From contig CAVZQU010000019.1 of assembly GCA_963777515.1 (NCBI GenBank), positions 62,001 through 126,000 on the forward strand: a stretch of DNA of 64,000 bases, in the 5' to 3' direction. The stretch is from CAVSWT01 sp963777515 (GTDB taxonomy: Bacteria > Bacteroidota > Ignavibacteria > Ignavibacteriales > Ignavibacteriaceae). The notes below the pieces were generated by a model, which saw only the letters and a list, made by a program, of their open reading frames with translations, had not been told where the DNA came from and ran no database searches. The translations under genes were made by a program, and so were the position numbers. Positions 37,222 through 46,864 of the stretch are shown piece by piece (position 1 is the stretch's first letter; every line of letters begins with the position of its first letter).

Positions 37222-37668
37222 ATGATTCTACAAAATTTAGCAAACCCGGATTCATTAAAAGCAGTTCAAGATTCAATTGCACACGCAAAAGAATCTCAAG
37301 TCTTGCAAAATATTGGATTTGATCCTTCTAAAATATTAGATGGAAATGGAATTATAATTTCTGTAGCTGGATATGTGGTAGTATTTCTATCTCTGCTACT
37401 GCTTTATTTGATTTTTGCAAATCTAACAAAAGTGCTTCAGCTACGTTTACGAAAAAAATTAAAATCGGAAGGCCATAAAGAAGAAGCAGAAGAGAAAGAG
37501 TTATCAGTCTCAGGTGAAATAAATGCTGCAATATCTATGGCTTTGTACCTACATTTTGAAGAAGCTCATGATATTGAAAATACAGTATTAACAATCACTA
37601 AAGTTCAAAGAACATATTCCCCCTGGAGTTCAAAAATTTACGGACTAAGGGAATTTCCAAAGAAATAA
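37222..37668 (+). CDS. OadG-like membrane subunit of the Na+-pumping decarboxylase
   Basis: 148 residues with one transmembrane helix (about 50-74, IIISVAGYVVVFLSLLLLYL), a charged linker, and a C-terminal stretch ISMALYLHFEEAHDIE / YSPWSSKIYGLREFP that follows the pattern of OadG/MmdD fusions in Bacteroidota. In the decarboxylase pumps this subunit holds the alpha and beta subunits together. It has a GGAGGTG site right before the ATG. Position between alpha and biotin subunits supports the call. Confidence 0.8.
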   Translation: MILQNLANPDSLKAVQDSIAHAKESQVLQNIGFDPSKILDGNGIIISVAGYVVVFLSLLLLYLIFANLTKVLQLRLRKKLKSEGHKEEAEEKELSVSGEINAAISMALYLHFEEAHDIENTVLTITKVQRTYSPWSSKIYGLREFPKK

Positions 37669-37685
37669 AATCGGAATAAATAAAA

Positions 37686-38126
37686 ATGAAAAAATTCAAA
37701 TTTAAAATTCATGGAAATGATTATGAAGTTGAAATACTTCAATTAGAAGATAATATTGCTGAAGTGGATGTTAACGGCTCAACTTATACGGTAGAAATTC
37801 AGCAGGAAGTCAAAGCAACTAAAACACCAAAATTAGTTCGCCCAAAAGCCATTCCTTCAACTGAAACAACAGTAACAAAAACAAGTAAGCCCGGGGAAAA
37901 GAAAGGTGTTGGAAGGATTAAAGCACCGTTACCAGGAACAATCTTAGAGATAAAAATTAAAGTTGGCGATAAAGTTAAATTAGGCGACAAACTTTTAGTT
38001 ATGGAAGCTATGAAAATGGAAAACAATATTAATGCGGATAAAGAAGGTGTTGTTTCTGCTGTAAAATTTAATGTTGGCGATTCAGTTTTGGAAGGTGATG
38101 TACTTGTAGAAATTGAGGCGGCATAA
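37686..38126 (+). CDS. Biotin carboxyl carrier subunit of the decarboxylase
   Basis: 146 residues. A small N-terminal beta domain, a Pro/Thr-rich linker (about 45-75), and a C-terminal biotinyl domain with VMEAMKMENNI, whose Lys110 is the biotin attachment site. It carries the carboxyl from the alpha subunit to the membrane beta subunit. The stop overlaps the ATG of the next gene (TAATG), so the two are translationally coupled. Confidence 0.93.
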   Translation: MKKFKFKIHGNDYEVEILQLEDNIAEVDVNGSTYTVEIQQEVKATKTPKLVRPKAIPSTETTVTKTSKPGEKKGVGRIKAPLPGTILEIKIKVGDKVKLGDKLLVMEAMKMENNINADKEGVVSAVKFNVGDSVLEGDVLVEIEAA

Positions 38127-39271
38127 TGGAAGGTATAAAACAATTTCTTGAGTTTACAGGCTTTGCAAATATTACTATTGGCCATATGGTCATGCTTACA
38201 GTCGGTTTAATATTTATTTACCTGGCAATCAAAAAAGAATATGAACCTTTATTACTAGTACCAATCGGTTTTGGAATTCTAATTGGTAATATTCCTTTTA
38301 TTGAAAATATTGGATTGCAAATAGGTATTTATGAAAACGGAAGTGTCTTAAATTATCTTTACTACGGAGTTTTGAAAGGAATTTATCCGCCTTTAATTTT
38401 TTTAGGGATTGGCGCAATGACAGATTTTTCAGCTTTGCTTTCTAATCCTAAATTAATTTTACTTGGAGCTGCTGCTCAGGTTGGAATTTTTGTTACATTT
38501 ATGGGCGCATTAACACTTGGATTCACACAGCAGCAAGCCGCTGCAATAGGAATCATTGGCGGCGCCGATGGTCCTACTGCAATATTCCTTTCGTCAAAAT
38601 TAGCACCTGAATTAATCGGTCCCATTGCAATTGCAGCTTATTCTTATATGGCACTAGTTCCAGTTATTCAACCACCGATTATGAACTGGCTTACTACCGA
38701 TAAAGAAAAAAGAATAAGAATGAAGCCACCTAGATCAGTTTCAAAGCTTGAAAAGATTTCTTTTCCAATTGTTGGATTAATATTAACTACATTCATTTCT
38801 CCTGGTGCATTACCCTTATTGGGGATGTTGTTTTTCGGTAACCTGCTAAAAGAATCAGGAGTGACAAAAAGATTAGGCGACACTGCCAAAAATGCTTTGA
38901 TAGATATAGTCACAATTCTATTAGGCTTAACCGTTGGGGCTTCAACACAAGCAACAGTATTTTTAACTCCTCAATCAATGTTGATTTTCGTTCTTGGTGC
39001 TTTTTCATTTGCTGTAGCAACTGCCGGCGGTGTACTGTTTGCAAAGTTCATGAACCTATTCTTAAAAGAAGGAGATAAAATTAATCCTTTAATTGGATCG
39101 GCAGGTGTTTCTGCTGTACCGGATAGCGCTAGAGTATCTCAAATGCAAGGTTTAAAGGCTGATCCTACAAACTATTTATTGATGCATGCCATGGCGCCTA
39201 ACGTAGCCGGAGTAATTGGCTCCGCAGTTGCTGCTGGTATCTTGATGGGATTTTTAATGCATTTGCTTTAA
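38126..39271 (+). CDS. mmdB: Na+-pumping decarboxylase beta subunit
   Basis: 381 residues, a polytopic membrane protein of the OadB/MmdB/GcdB family that decarboxylates carboxybiotin and exports Na+. The signature IIGGADGPTAIF (about residues 141-152) includes the Asp needed for sodium translocation; PVIQPPIMNWL and the C-terminal GSAGVSAVPDSARV are also family motifs. Intact and last gene of the operon, followed by a terminator. Confidence 0.94.
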   Translation: MEGIKQFLEFTGFANITIGHMVMLTVGLIFIYLAIKKEYEPLLLVPIGFGILIGNIPFIENIGLQIGIYENGSVLNYLYYGVLKGIYPPLIFLGIGAMTDFSALLSNPKLILLGAAAQVGIFVTFMGALTLGFTQQQAAAIGIIGGADGPTAIFLSSKLAPELIGPIAIAAYSYMALVPVIQPPIMNWLTTDKEKRIRMKPPRSVSKLEKISFPIVGLILTTFISPGALPLLGMLFFGNLLKESGVTKRLGDTAKNALIDIVTILLGLTVGASTQATVFLTPQSMLIFVLGAFSFAVATAGGVLFAKFMNLFLKEGDKINPLIGSAGVSAVPDSARVSQMQGLKADPTNYLLMHAMAPNVAGVIGSAVAAGILMGFLMHLL

Positions 39272-39288
39272 TTCATCATATTGTCTAA

Positions 39289-39318
39289 AAGGGTTGAGAT
39301 TCAACCCTTAAAATTTTT
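39289..39318 (+). terminator. Terminator after mmdB
   Basis: A 9-bp perfect stem AAGGGTTGA / TCAACCCTT with a three-base loop, followed by AAAATTTTT. It sits between two converging genes and could serve both strands, though the T-tract favours the plus strand. Confidence 0.75.
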
Positions 39319-39322
39319 ACTT

Positions 39323-40831
39323 CTACACTTTATAAATCAAAGTTAAGTATTCAGCTCTGCCGGCATCATCATTCCATCGTTGTAGTGGAGAAGTTTTTAA
39401 ATTACCCCTAGAATCTATCAAGACTCTAAAGAAAATATAGGTTTTATCTAAACGAAGATCTGCACTTGATGTTTCAACAATTGGAATCCATGTTCCGGTA
39501 TTAAAAAACATTTTGCCGTTATCATCAAATTGATCAGGATTGTGAGTATGTCCCATTGTGACAACTTCTAATCCAGGGCTTTCACTAAATATTTCTCTAG
39601 CATTTTTCGAAAGTGAGCTTGGTTCATCAAGCTGGAAATATGAAACAATTCGTGCGAGTAAATATGATAAAAATAACATTGCAAAATTTCCCAGTATGCT
39701 CATTCCTTGCTGCACTATTTTATCTACAATATCTCCTGGCATTTGTTGTGGAGAGCTGCTAAATAGTGGGTTTAGATAGTTCCAAAATCCAATTACAAAA
39801 AATATTAAAGGAATTAAAATCGCTAAGGCAATTGTAAAAACTCTTTGAAACATATATTTGTAATATCTTTTGGGAATTATCAAAAATAAAAATGGTATAT
39901 GATGGAAAAGAAATTTTAATCCAACGAAAAACTTTTCCCTGAGAAGCATTGGTAAAATATTTTGACTTGGCCGGATGTTATCAGCATAAGGATACATTAG
40001 TTCAACTTTATTTAATAAATAGCGGTTAAAAAAGGAACCAAATGGAATATTCAATTCTTTTTTATTTCCCAATAAACTTCCCCCAACAATATGAGTAAAC
40101 CGGTCATATTTTTGACCATGCTCAACATAAAACTTTTCGTTTATTAATAAGCTGTCATCTATAAAAATTAAATTTGGGAAAACGATTATTTCCAAATTTT
40201 TAATTATATCATCACTTATTCCAAAATCATTTTTAGCAAAGAATAATCTATAGTAATTTCTTACTGCCAACCAGTAATGCTCAAGGTCGTGATTCCCTTT
40301 TGAAATTATTAATTTATTCCCATCATTTAACCAACCGGTTAAAGCATCAAATACTTCTCTGTGTCCACTAATAGCTCTATGCAGCTTCCAAACGGATTTA
40401 TAATCATCTGTTTTTAATCCATATTTTTTTTCTTTGTTCGAAATTGAATTTTTTAATTCATCAATTGATTTACTTATTCCAATTTCATCAAGAATATTTT
40501 TCCATTCAATAAACTCTTCATCAGTGGATGGATGAGAAGCTATACGTACAAAATCAACAAAGTCACCGTTTATAATTAATGTTGAGTTAGGATATGATTT
40601 ACTTTTTTTTAGATGTTCAATAAATCGTTTAAAAGATGAGTCAGCAAAAAAATTCTCCGTTCCTTGATAACTAAAGTTTTTTTGAATACCTTCCCCTATA
40701 TGCAAATCACTAATGATATAAATATCATTTTCTTTTAAATCCATCTTAACTTCATTTTCAGAATATGCTAAAGTTTTCCCGCTACTCTCACAACTCATTA
40801 ATAGATTTTGAATTTGATTATTAGCTACCAT
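39323..40831 (-). CDS. Membrane-associated calcineurin-like metallophosphoesterase
   Basis: 502 residues. The two-metal site is complete: IISDLHIGEG, IINGDFVDF, SKGNHDLEHYW, VEHGQKYD and MGHTHNPDQF. The stretch between GNHD and the final motif contains two or three hydrophobic segments (VFTIALAILIPLIFFVIGF; ILGNFAMLFLSYLLARI), unlike soluble LpxH (UDP-diacylglucosamine pyrophosphatase), so it is probably membrane-bound with its catalytic face in the cytoplasm. The substrate is unknown. It stands alone, facing mmdB tail to tail. Confidence 0.78.
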   Translation of the reverse strand: MVANNQIQNLLMSCESSGKTLAYSENEVKMDLKENDIYIISDLHIGEGIQKNFSYQGTENFFADSSFKRFIEHLKKSKSYPNSTLIINGDFVDFVRIASHPSTDEEFIEWKNILDEIGISKSIDELKNSISNKEKKYGLKTDDYKSVWKLHRAISGHREVFDALTGWLNDGNKLIISKGNHDLEHYWLAVRNYYRLFFAKNDFGISDDIIKNLEIIVFPNLIFIDDSLLINEKFYVEHGQKYDRFTHIVGGSLLGNKKELNIPFGSFFNRYLLNKVELMYPYADNIRPSQNILPMLLREKFFVGLKFLFHHIPFLFLIIPKRYYKYMFQRVFTIALAILIPLIFFVIGFWNYLNPLFSSSPQQMPGDIVDKIVQQGMSILGNFAMLFLSYLLARIVSYFQLDEPSSLSKNAREIFSESPGLEVVTMGHTHNPDQFDDNGKMFFNTGTWIPIVETSSADLRLDKTYIFFRVLIDSRGNLKTSPLQRWNDDAGRAEYLTLIYKV

Positions 40832-41016
40832 AACAATCTAGCTCCATTTATTAATTATAAATGCTTAACTTATTTTCGTAAAATGGTCTAAAGAGAGGAA
40901 TAAGCGACTGAAAAAATTTTCTTGACTAAAAATTAAATCAAAATGAAAAGTGCTTTCGGAGAAAATACAATTTAAAATATTAAAAAGAAATTGTTATTCT
41001 TAATATTAAATTTTAG

Positions 41017-41976
41017 CTACAGAGGTTCGCGCCTTAGATATTCTGTTGATGAAATTTTTCTTTGAATATCATTGATAACGTTTTCAACCTGCTGTGCAGA
41101 TAATTTCAAATCATCAGCTATTCTATCAGAAGAAACACCCTGTTCCCAGCCAATCCATATTTTATCAAGGGTCTCAAAAGGTACTCTAAAGAAAAATTCC
41201 TCTTGTGTCTGTTCAGCACTGTATGTATCAGTAGTAGGAGTTCGTTTTCTAATTTCTTCCGGAACATTAAGATATTCGGCTAACTGAAAAACCTGAGTTT
41301 TAAATAGATGAGCTATCGGTTTTGCATCTGCTGCGCCATCACCGTATTTTACAAAAAATCCCTGTTCATGTTCATTTTTATTTCCGGTTCCAATTACCGC
41401 AAAATTTCTTGCATCAGCATGAAAGTACAACATGCTCATTCTTGATCGCTGTTTAAAGTTTGATGCTGCAACTATTTCAAGATATTCCTTAACAGGTAAT
41501 CTTAAAGTTGTTTCTTTACCTTCAGGAGAAATAATTTTCACAGAGAAAACATTTAATGAATCTTTGTCCAAAAGATTATCCGGTAGAATTATTTTGGCTC
41601 TATATGAATTATCGAATTCAGGAAATATTCTTTTTATTGCTTCGTCTCTTCTTCTATAGCAGCCAAAACCTTCAAGTGCTCCTGTAATGTCTTCAATAAT
41701 ATATTTTATTCCATAAGTATTACAAAGGCTTCTAGCAAGAATAAAATTATCTTTACTTGATTCTTTTTCAGGAAGCATAACACCTAAAACTTTATTTGGC
41801 CCAAATGCTTTTGCACATAAAGCTAAGACAACAGAAGAATCGATCCCTCCGCTAATTCCAACAACAGCCCCTCTTTTCTTTAATATTTTGGACATATCAT
41901 TTTTTAATTTGGAAATGATCTTTTCTGTTTCTTCTTGAGGATCTATTTTAATTAATTCTTTCACAGAACCTGACAT
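41017..41976 (-). CDS. NadE-like NAD synthase family enzyme of the ACP cassette
   Basis: 319 residues of the N-type ATP pyrophosphatase fold: VGISGGIDSSVVLAL (PP-loop), RSRMSMLYFHADARNFAVIGTGNKNE, KYGDGAADAKPIAHLFKTQV and TPTTDTYSAEQTQEE. This is the pattern of ammonia-dependent NAD synthase. A segment of about 60 residues (FPEFDNSYRAKII to LRLPVKEYLEIV) is an unusual insertion. It is last in a tight run with a ligase, an amidotransferase and an ACP, so it may be a dedicated amidating enzyme rather than, or as well as, the housekeeping NadE. No other NadE is in the window. Confidence 0.8.
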   Translation of the reverse strand: MSGSVKELIKIDPQEETEKIISKLKNDMSKILKKRGAVVGISGGIDSSVVLALCAKAFGPNKVLGVMLPEKESSKDNFILARSLCNTYGIKYIIEDITGALEGFGCYRRRDEAIKRIFPEFDNSYRAKIILPDNLLDKDSLNVFSVKIISPEGKETTLRLPVKEYLEIVAASNFKQRSRMSMLYFHADARNFAVIGTGNKNEHEQGFFVKYGDGAADAKPIAHLFKTQVFQLAEYLNVPEEIRKRTPTTDTYSAEQTQEEFFFRVPFETLDKIWIGWEQGVSSDRIADDLKLSAQQVENVINDIQRKISSTEYLRREPL

Positions 41977-41993
41977 TTTTTCTCCAACATTTT

Positions 41994-43596
41994 TTATTGA
42001 GATTCTCGCGCGACTAAAACTTTTTTATCAATTTTGCCATTTATGCTTTTGGGAAGCTGATCAATAAACTCAATATATTTGGGAATCATAAACGGCTCTA
42101 ATTTTTCGGAACAGAATTTTAGAATTTCTTTTTCTGCAATATTTGATTCTTTTTTCTTAACTACAAATGCTTTTATAGCATTTCCTAAAATTTGATCAGG
42201 GACAGGAATAACAGCAGTATCGATTATTCCATCAAAGCTATTAATTACATGTTCAACTTCCTTAGGACTAACTTTTTCACCTTTAGTTTTTATTATATCA
42301 TCTTTGCGGCTTACAAAATATAAATAACCTTCTTTATCCTTTTTGAAAAGATCACCTGAGTATAATAATTTTTCACCCGGAGTTTTTCCATTACGAAAAG
42401 TTTTTTTAGTAAGTTCTGGTGCGTTCCAATAACCTTGCATAACATTTGAACCGCGAACGACTAATTCTCCTACTTCACCGACACTAACTTCTTCATCATT
42501 TTCATTTAACAACAAAACTTCACAGTTTGGAATTGCTTTGCCAACAGAACTTGGCCGACTTTCTACTTCATCGGGTTTTAAGTATGAAACTCTTTGACAT
42601 TCAGTTAATCCATACATCGAAAATATTTCTGCATTTGGAAGTATAGTTTTTAGTTTTAAAATTCTTTCTGCGGAAAGCGCTGCTCCTGCATTTGTTAAAT
42701 ATCTTAAAGAACTTAAATTATATTTTTCAATATTCTTTAAATTAAAAAGTAAAGCAAAAATTGTTGGGACCATAGGAAAACCAGTTGCTTTTTCTTTTTC
42801 AATTCGTTGAAGAATTTTTACTGGAAACATGAAAGAAGATTCTAGAATTACAGTTCCACCATACATAACACTTGGGATAACCTGGTACAATCCATAACCA
42901 AATGACAGCGGCAAAACGTTAAGAATAATATCATCACTTTTATTGCCTAAGTACTGAATTATGCTTTTTGAAACAGCAAGCATGTTAAAATGTGAAGTCA
43001 TTACTCCTTTAGGCTCGCCAGTTGTACCTGAGGTATAAAGCAAAGCTGCAAGATCACAATCTATTATTCCTTCAGTAACCGGTTGATCGTATTCTTCAAT
43101 TCGTTCATTAAAGTTATTTATTAAATCATTCCAATCATATTCATTTTCACCTAACGTTGTTTGATTATCATTACTATTAATCACAACAACCTTTGGTGCA
43201 TTTTCAATGTTTTGTAAAGCATAAATTAACAGTATCAATTTTTTTAGCATTAGTAATTATCAGAGAAGCAGAAGAATCATTTAATATATAGTTTAACTTA
43301 TCAGCTTTAATAGCATCATTAAGAATTATAAATGTTGCACCGACTTTTAATATTCCATAAAAAGAAATAACTATATCTGAAGAATTTTCTAAATAAATAA
43401 CTATTCTGTCATGTCTTTTAATTCCTAATTTTTTCAGTGAGTATGCAAGCTTGGTAGTTGTTTCATGAAGATCTTTATAGCTAATTCTTATATCATTAAA
43501 AATTAATGCAGTCTTATCCGGGAAACGGCTAGCTGTTCTAGAAAGAAATTCATGAACCAAAACCGGATCAATCATATTTAGTTGTTCTGTTGTCAA
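41994..43596 (-). CDS. Adenylate-forming acyl-CoA/ACP ligase, one frameshift
   Basis: About 530 residues of the ANL superfamily. Motifs: LLYTSGTTGEPKGVMTSH (phosphate-binding loop), MYGLTE, YSGDLFKKDKEGYLYFVSRKDD with the hinge Asp/Lys region, and the A10 lysine in PKSINGKIDKK. The N-terminal part (DPVLVHEFLSRTASRFPDKTAL) is in another frame and joins near 43220. It would activate an acid as its adenylate and load it on the ACP encoded two genes upstream. It overlaps the end of the amidotransferase gene by about 29 bases, or 8 if translation starts at the internal Met of MIDPVLV. The substrate is not predictable from sequence. Confidence 0.82.
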
Positions 43597-45553
43597 ACAA
43601 ATAATCTAATCTAAAATTGGTATTTATATTCGGATTAAAATTTTTCACAAATTTATCATATATGACTTGAGTAGAAAAAATACCCGTTAAAGCCATATTA
43701 TCCCATTCATTTGTGTTTTCAAATTTAGCAATTTTATTAAATAATTTTTCTGATTTAACATCATTAAAAATACCAGAATTTTTTAAGCTCTTTGTTGAAC
43801 AATATTCATTAAACATTTCCTTGTTTTTTTCATTCAATAAACTTTGTTTAATTGGAGCTCTATAAGGATGTTTAGAACGTTTTATAATTCTTTCTGGCAA
43901 TTTGTCCCTAAATAATTTTTTTAATAAAAACTTTTCATTCATCCCAAGGATTTTCCATTTAGATGGAACCTTAGCTAAAAACTCAATTAACCTATGATCC
44001 AAAAATGGGAATCTGATTTCAATCGAATTAGCCATTGCAACACGGTCCCCTTGAGAGGATAATAAATAGTTACTTAAAAAAGTAGTGACTTCAATAAATT
44101 GAGCTTTTGAAAGATAGTCTAACTTATTAAAATTTGAGGATAAATAATTATCAAACTGCTCATAATTATTAATATTTAATAATTTCTTAAAATCATCTGC
44201 TATAAAGTTTTTGATCTTATTTGTATTCTGCCATCTAATTAAATGAGAGAAATAATTGTTATCCGTGTTTTCTATACCGGTTTTAAAAAATGCTTTTAAA
44301 GTAGGAATAAGTTTTGGATCATTCAGAATGTATGGATACAATTTAGCTAAAAGCATTGGCCGCAATTTAGATTGAGGATTCCTTCCCCAAAACCAACGAG
44401 CTTTCGTTTCACGATAGATATTATAACCACAGAAAAATTCATCAGCACCTTCACCGGTTAAAACAACTTTTAAATTATTTTGCTGTACTAAATTTGAAAG
44501 CATATACAATGGAACTGGAGCTGTTCGTAAAATAGGTTTTTCAACATGCCAAAGTACATCCGGGAAATTACTTCCTATATTTCCATTCTTAGCTATAATC
44601 TCTAAATGATTTACATTTAATTGTTTAACTAATTCATTTTGATAACTTCCTTCGTCAAATTTTTCGTCTTCAAAACGAATCCCAAAAGTCTGCAAATGAT
44701 TATTAAAATTATTATTAACAATTGAAGTTATAATAGAAGAATCAAGGCCACCGCTTAAATACGCACCAACTGGAACATCAGCTCTTAATCGTAATTTTAC
44801 CGAATCATAAAGTAATGTATTAATTTCCTCTGTTATTTTATTAAGAGGATAATTCAATTTCTCTTCTGCAGGATAACTTGGCAACTCCCAATATTTTTGT
44901 AAAGAAAATTCGGAGGCAGATATTTTCAAATAATGGCCAGGCGGAACTTCCTTTATATTTTTAAAAATGGTCTCTCCAGGCAAATTAGTCCAATAAGTAA
45001 ATATTTCATCTAAAGCGGAAATATTTATCTTTCTCTCCAAAGTTTCATCATAAGCAAAAATTGCCTTTATCTCAGAAGCAAAAATTATTTGATCATTTTG
45101 AATTGTATAATGTAGCGGCCTGATTCCTACTCTGTCTCTCACTAATAGAAGTTCTTTAGTTTTTAAGTTCCAGATTGCAAATGCAAACTGTCCATTTAAA
45201 TAATGTAAGAATTCAATGCCCTTTTCTTCATAAAGATGAAGAATAACCTCAGTATCCGTATTAGTATAAAATTTATGTCCGCTTTTTAATAAATCTTCTT
45301 TCAATTCAGTATAATTAAAAATCTCTCCGTTAAAAGTTATCCACAAGGATTTATCTTCATTATGTATTGGTTGAACTCCTCCTTTTATTCCAATTATACT
45401 TAGACGTGCATGTGCTAAACCAGCATAATCATCAATATAAATGCCTTTTTCGTCAGGTCCTCTGTGTCCTAAAAGAGATAGTGATTTTTTTAGATTTTCT
45501 ATTTTTATTGGTCTGGGATTTTTTAAACGGAGTAACCCAGCAATTCCGCACAT
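43568..45553 (-). CDS. AsnB-type glutamine-dependent amidotransferase
   Basis: 661 residues. N-terminal class II glutaminase with the catalytic Cys2 (MCGIAGLLRL), GHRGPDEKG and NGEIFNYTELK, then the synthetase domain with PP-loop VGAYLSGGLDSSI and TGEGADEFFCGY. It resembles asparagine synthetase B, but homologues in surface-polysaccharide and exosortase-linked clusters amidate sugars or other acids. The neighbours (ACP, ligase, NadE-like enzyme) favour such a dedicated role. It starts one base after the ACP stop and is intact. Confidence 0.85.
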   Translation of the reverse strand: MCGIAGLLRLKNPRPIKIENLKKSLSLLGHRGPDEKGIYIDDYAGLAHARLSIIGIKGGVQPIHNEDKSLWITFNGEIFNYTELKEDLLKSGHKFYTNTDTEVILHLYEEKGIEFLHYLNGQFAFAIWNLKTKELLLVRDRVGIRPLHYTIQNDQIIFASEIKAIFAYDETLERKINISALDEIFTYWTNLPGETIFKNIKEVPPGHYLKISASEFSLQKYWELPSYPAEEKLNYPLNKITEEINTLLYDSVKLRLRADVPVGAYLSGGLDSSIITSIVNNNFNNHLQTFGIRFEDEKFDEGSYQNELVKQLNVNHLEIIAKNGNIGSNFPDVLWHVEKPILRTAPVPLYMLSNLVQQNNLKVVLTGEGADEFFCGYNIYRETKARWFWGRNPQSKLRPMLLAKLYPYILNDPKLIPTLKAFFKTGIENTDNNYFSHLIRWQNTNKIKNFIADDFKKLLNINNYEQFDNYLSSNFNKLDYLSKAQFIEVTTFLSNYLLSSQGDRVAMANSIEIRFPFLDHRLIEFLAKVPSKWKILGMNEKFLLKKLFRDKLPERIIKRSKHPYRAPIKQSLLNEKNKEMFNEYCSTKSLKNSGIFNDVKSEKLFNKIAKFENTNEWDNMALTGIFSTQVIYDKFVKNFNPNINTNFRLDYLFDNRTTKYD

Positions 45554-45554
45554 A

Positions 45555-45812
45555 TTAGTTAGCGGAATTTACTAGTTGTTTTTTTTGAAGAAATGCTGCA
45601 AGAGTATTTAAACTTGAAAAATTTTCAGGGATTAAATCTTCGTCTTCAATTGTTATATTATATGTCTCTTCAATATAACTGACCAATTCCAAAATACCTG
45701 TAGAATCTATAATTCCTTTTTCAAAAAAATTGGTTTCATTGGACACCTGACCGCCGTCACCAAAAAGAAAATTCTCAACTATAAATTCTTTTATTGTTGG
45801 GATATATTCCAT
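45555..45812 (-). CDS. Acyl carrier protein (stand-alone)
   Basis: 85 residues, acidic, with the four-helix ACP pattern and KGIIDSTGILELVSYIE, in which Ser37 is the expected phosphopantetheine site. It is not the fatty-acid ACP, which is normally next to fabF and has a DSLDTVE motif. First gene after a 304-base gap and followed by the amidotransferase. It likely carries an acyl or aminoacyl group loaded by the ligase encoded downstream. Confidence 0.83.
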   Translation of the reverse strand: MEYIPTIKEFIVENFLFGDGGQVSNETNFFEKGIIDSTGILELVSYIEETYNITIEDEDLIPENFSSLNTLAAFLQKKQLVNSAN

Positions 45813-46116
45813 ATATGTTTATTATAATTTTATCTAAAATTTTTCTAAATATTAAACAAATTCCGTGCTAAAAAAAATAAATACAATCACCAAAAAAAAG
45901 TTACTATTTTTAAGAATTAATTAGTCTTTTATTGAGAACATTAAAAATATTGAGATAATTAAATAAAATATCTTTACAATTCATAATTTAATCTCAAATG
46001 GATTTTATTTGTCTGATTTTGTATTAACTTAGACTAACTTCATTTAAAAATCAAGCACAATAAACTCTTATTAAGAACTAAATAGATGAAAAATTGTATA
46101 ATCTGGAAAAATAATT
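45813..46116. other. AT-rich intergenic region ahead of the ACP gene
   Basis: 304 bases, extremely AT-rich, with no coding sequence and no clear hairpin. It must hold the promoter of the four-gene ACP-amidotransferase-ligase-NadE run, so the acyltransferase upstream may have its own transcript. Confidence 0.5.
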
Positions 46117-46614
46117 TCAGTGTTTTATTTTTTTATTCCGAATCGGCTTTAAACCCTGAACAAACTCTTCATATGAATACTCATGAGTTAGAGGAACAGT
46201 AACTTTTGCTAAAGGGCCAGGGCTTTCATTTCCCCAAAAAGTATGTGGAGGAACATTTCTAGAAACAATTGAACCACCTCTTATTACGGAACCTTCACCA
46301 ATTGTCACATTCGGAAGAATTACACAATGAGGCCCAATATAAACATCTTTTTCTATTACTACTTTTCCGTAATTATTATTTTTTCTTGCTCCCCAATGTA
46401 AATGTGTAAAAATTGTAGATCTTAATCCAATAGTACAATTGTCCCCAATAACAACTGCGTCAGGATACAGTTGATCTATGTAAACAAATTGACCAATCCA
46501 AACATCTTTACCTATTTTTACTCCTCTTTTCTTTTGAAGCCACGGCCTCAAAGTACCTCCCCCTGCAATTATAAAGGCAAGAATTTGTAAAACCCGGTTT
46601 AAAATTAAGTTCAT
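46117..46614 (-). CDS. WcaF-like hexapeptide-repeat acyltransferase
   Basis: 165 residues of the left-handed beta-helix (LbH) acetyltransferase fold: KRGVKIGKDVWIGQFVYID, NCTIGLRSTIFTHLHWG with the catalytic-type His, VYIGPHCVILPNVTIGEGSVI and the C-terminal NVPPHTFWGNE. Similar to colanic-acid WcaF and serine/maltose O-acetyltransferases, so it probably acylates a sugar. It is on the same strand as the ACP cassette, 304 bases upstream, and may supply a related surface-polysaccharide modification. Confidence 0.8.
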   Translation of the reverse strand: MNLILNRVLQILAFIIAGGGTLRPWLQKKRGVKIGKDVWIGQFVYIDQLYPDAVVIGDNCTIGLRSTIFTHLHWGARKNNNYGKVVIEKDVYIGPHCVILPNVTIGEGSVIRGGSIVSRNVPPHTFWGNESPGPLAKVTVPLTHEYSYEEFVQGLKPIRNKKIKH

Positions 46615-46775
46615 TAATCTTTTACTGAAAAAACAAAGAATAATTACTTTTTATTTAGTAATTATAATCAAAACAATCTAATCTAACAAATAAATAAAAA
46701 ATAATTTATTTCAATTATATTAATAATATAAATTGAAATTATTATTTTACGGAAAGTTGAAAAAGAAAAATAAAT

Positions 46776-46852
46776 AACTCAACCCCACATTTCCCTTCAC
46801 ATGATGCGGGCGATCAAATGAAGAATTGTATAATGAGGGTTGAGTTTTTTTT
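46776..46852 (-). terminator. Long hairpin, terminator-like, after the small gene
   Basis: A 10-bp perfect stem AACTCAACCC / GGGTTGAGTT encloses a 51-base loop that itself has a CTTCA / TGAAG pairing. An eight-base T run follows on the plus strand, and T-rich ATTTATTTTTCTTTTT follows on the minus strand. It directly follows the 88-residue gene on the minus strand. The large loop is unusual for a plain terminator. Confidence 0.6.
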
Positions 46853-46864
46853 AACTCTTTTTTA

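Noticed and set aside
43568..45553. AsnB-like gene as ordinary asparagine synthetase of primary metabolism
   Set aside because: Not excluded by motifs, but the tight ACP-ligase-NadE neighbourhood makes a dedicated role more likely; kept as a generic amidotransferase call.
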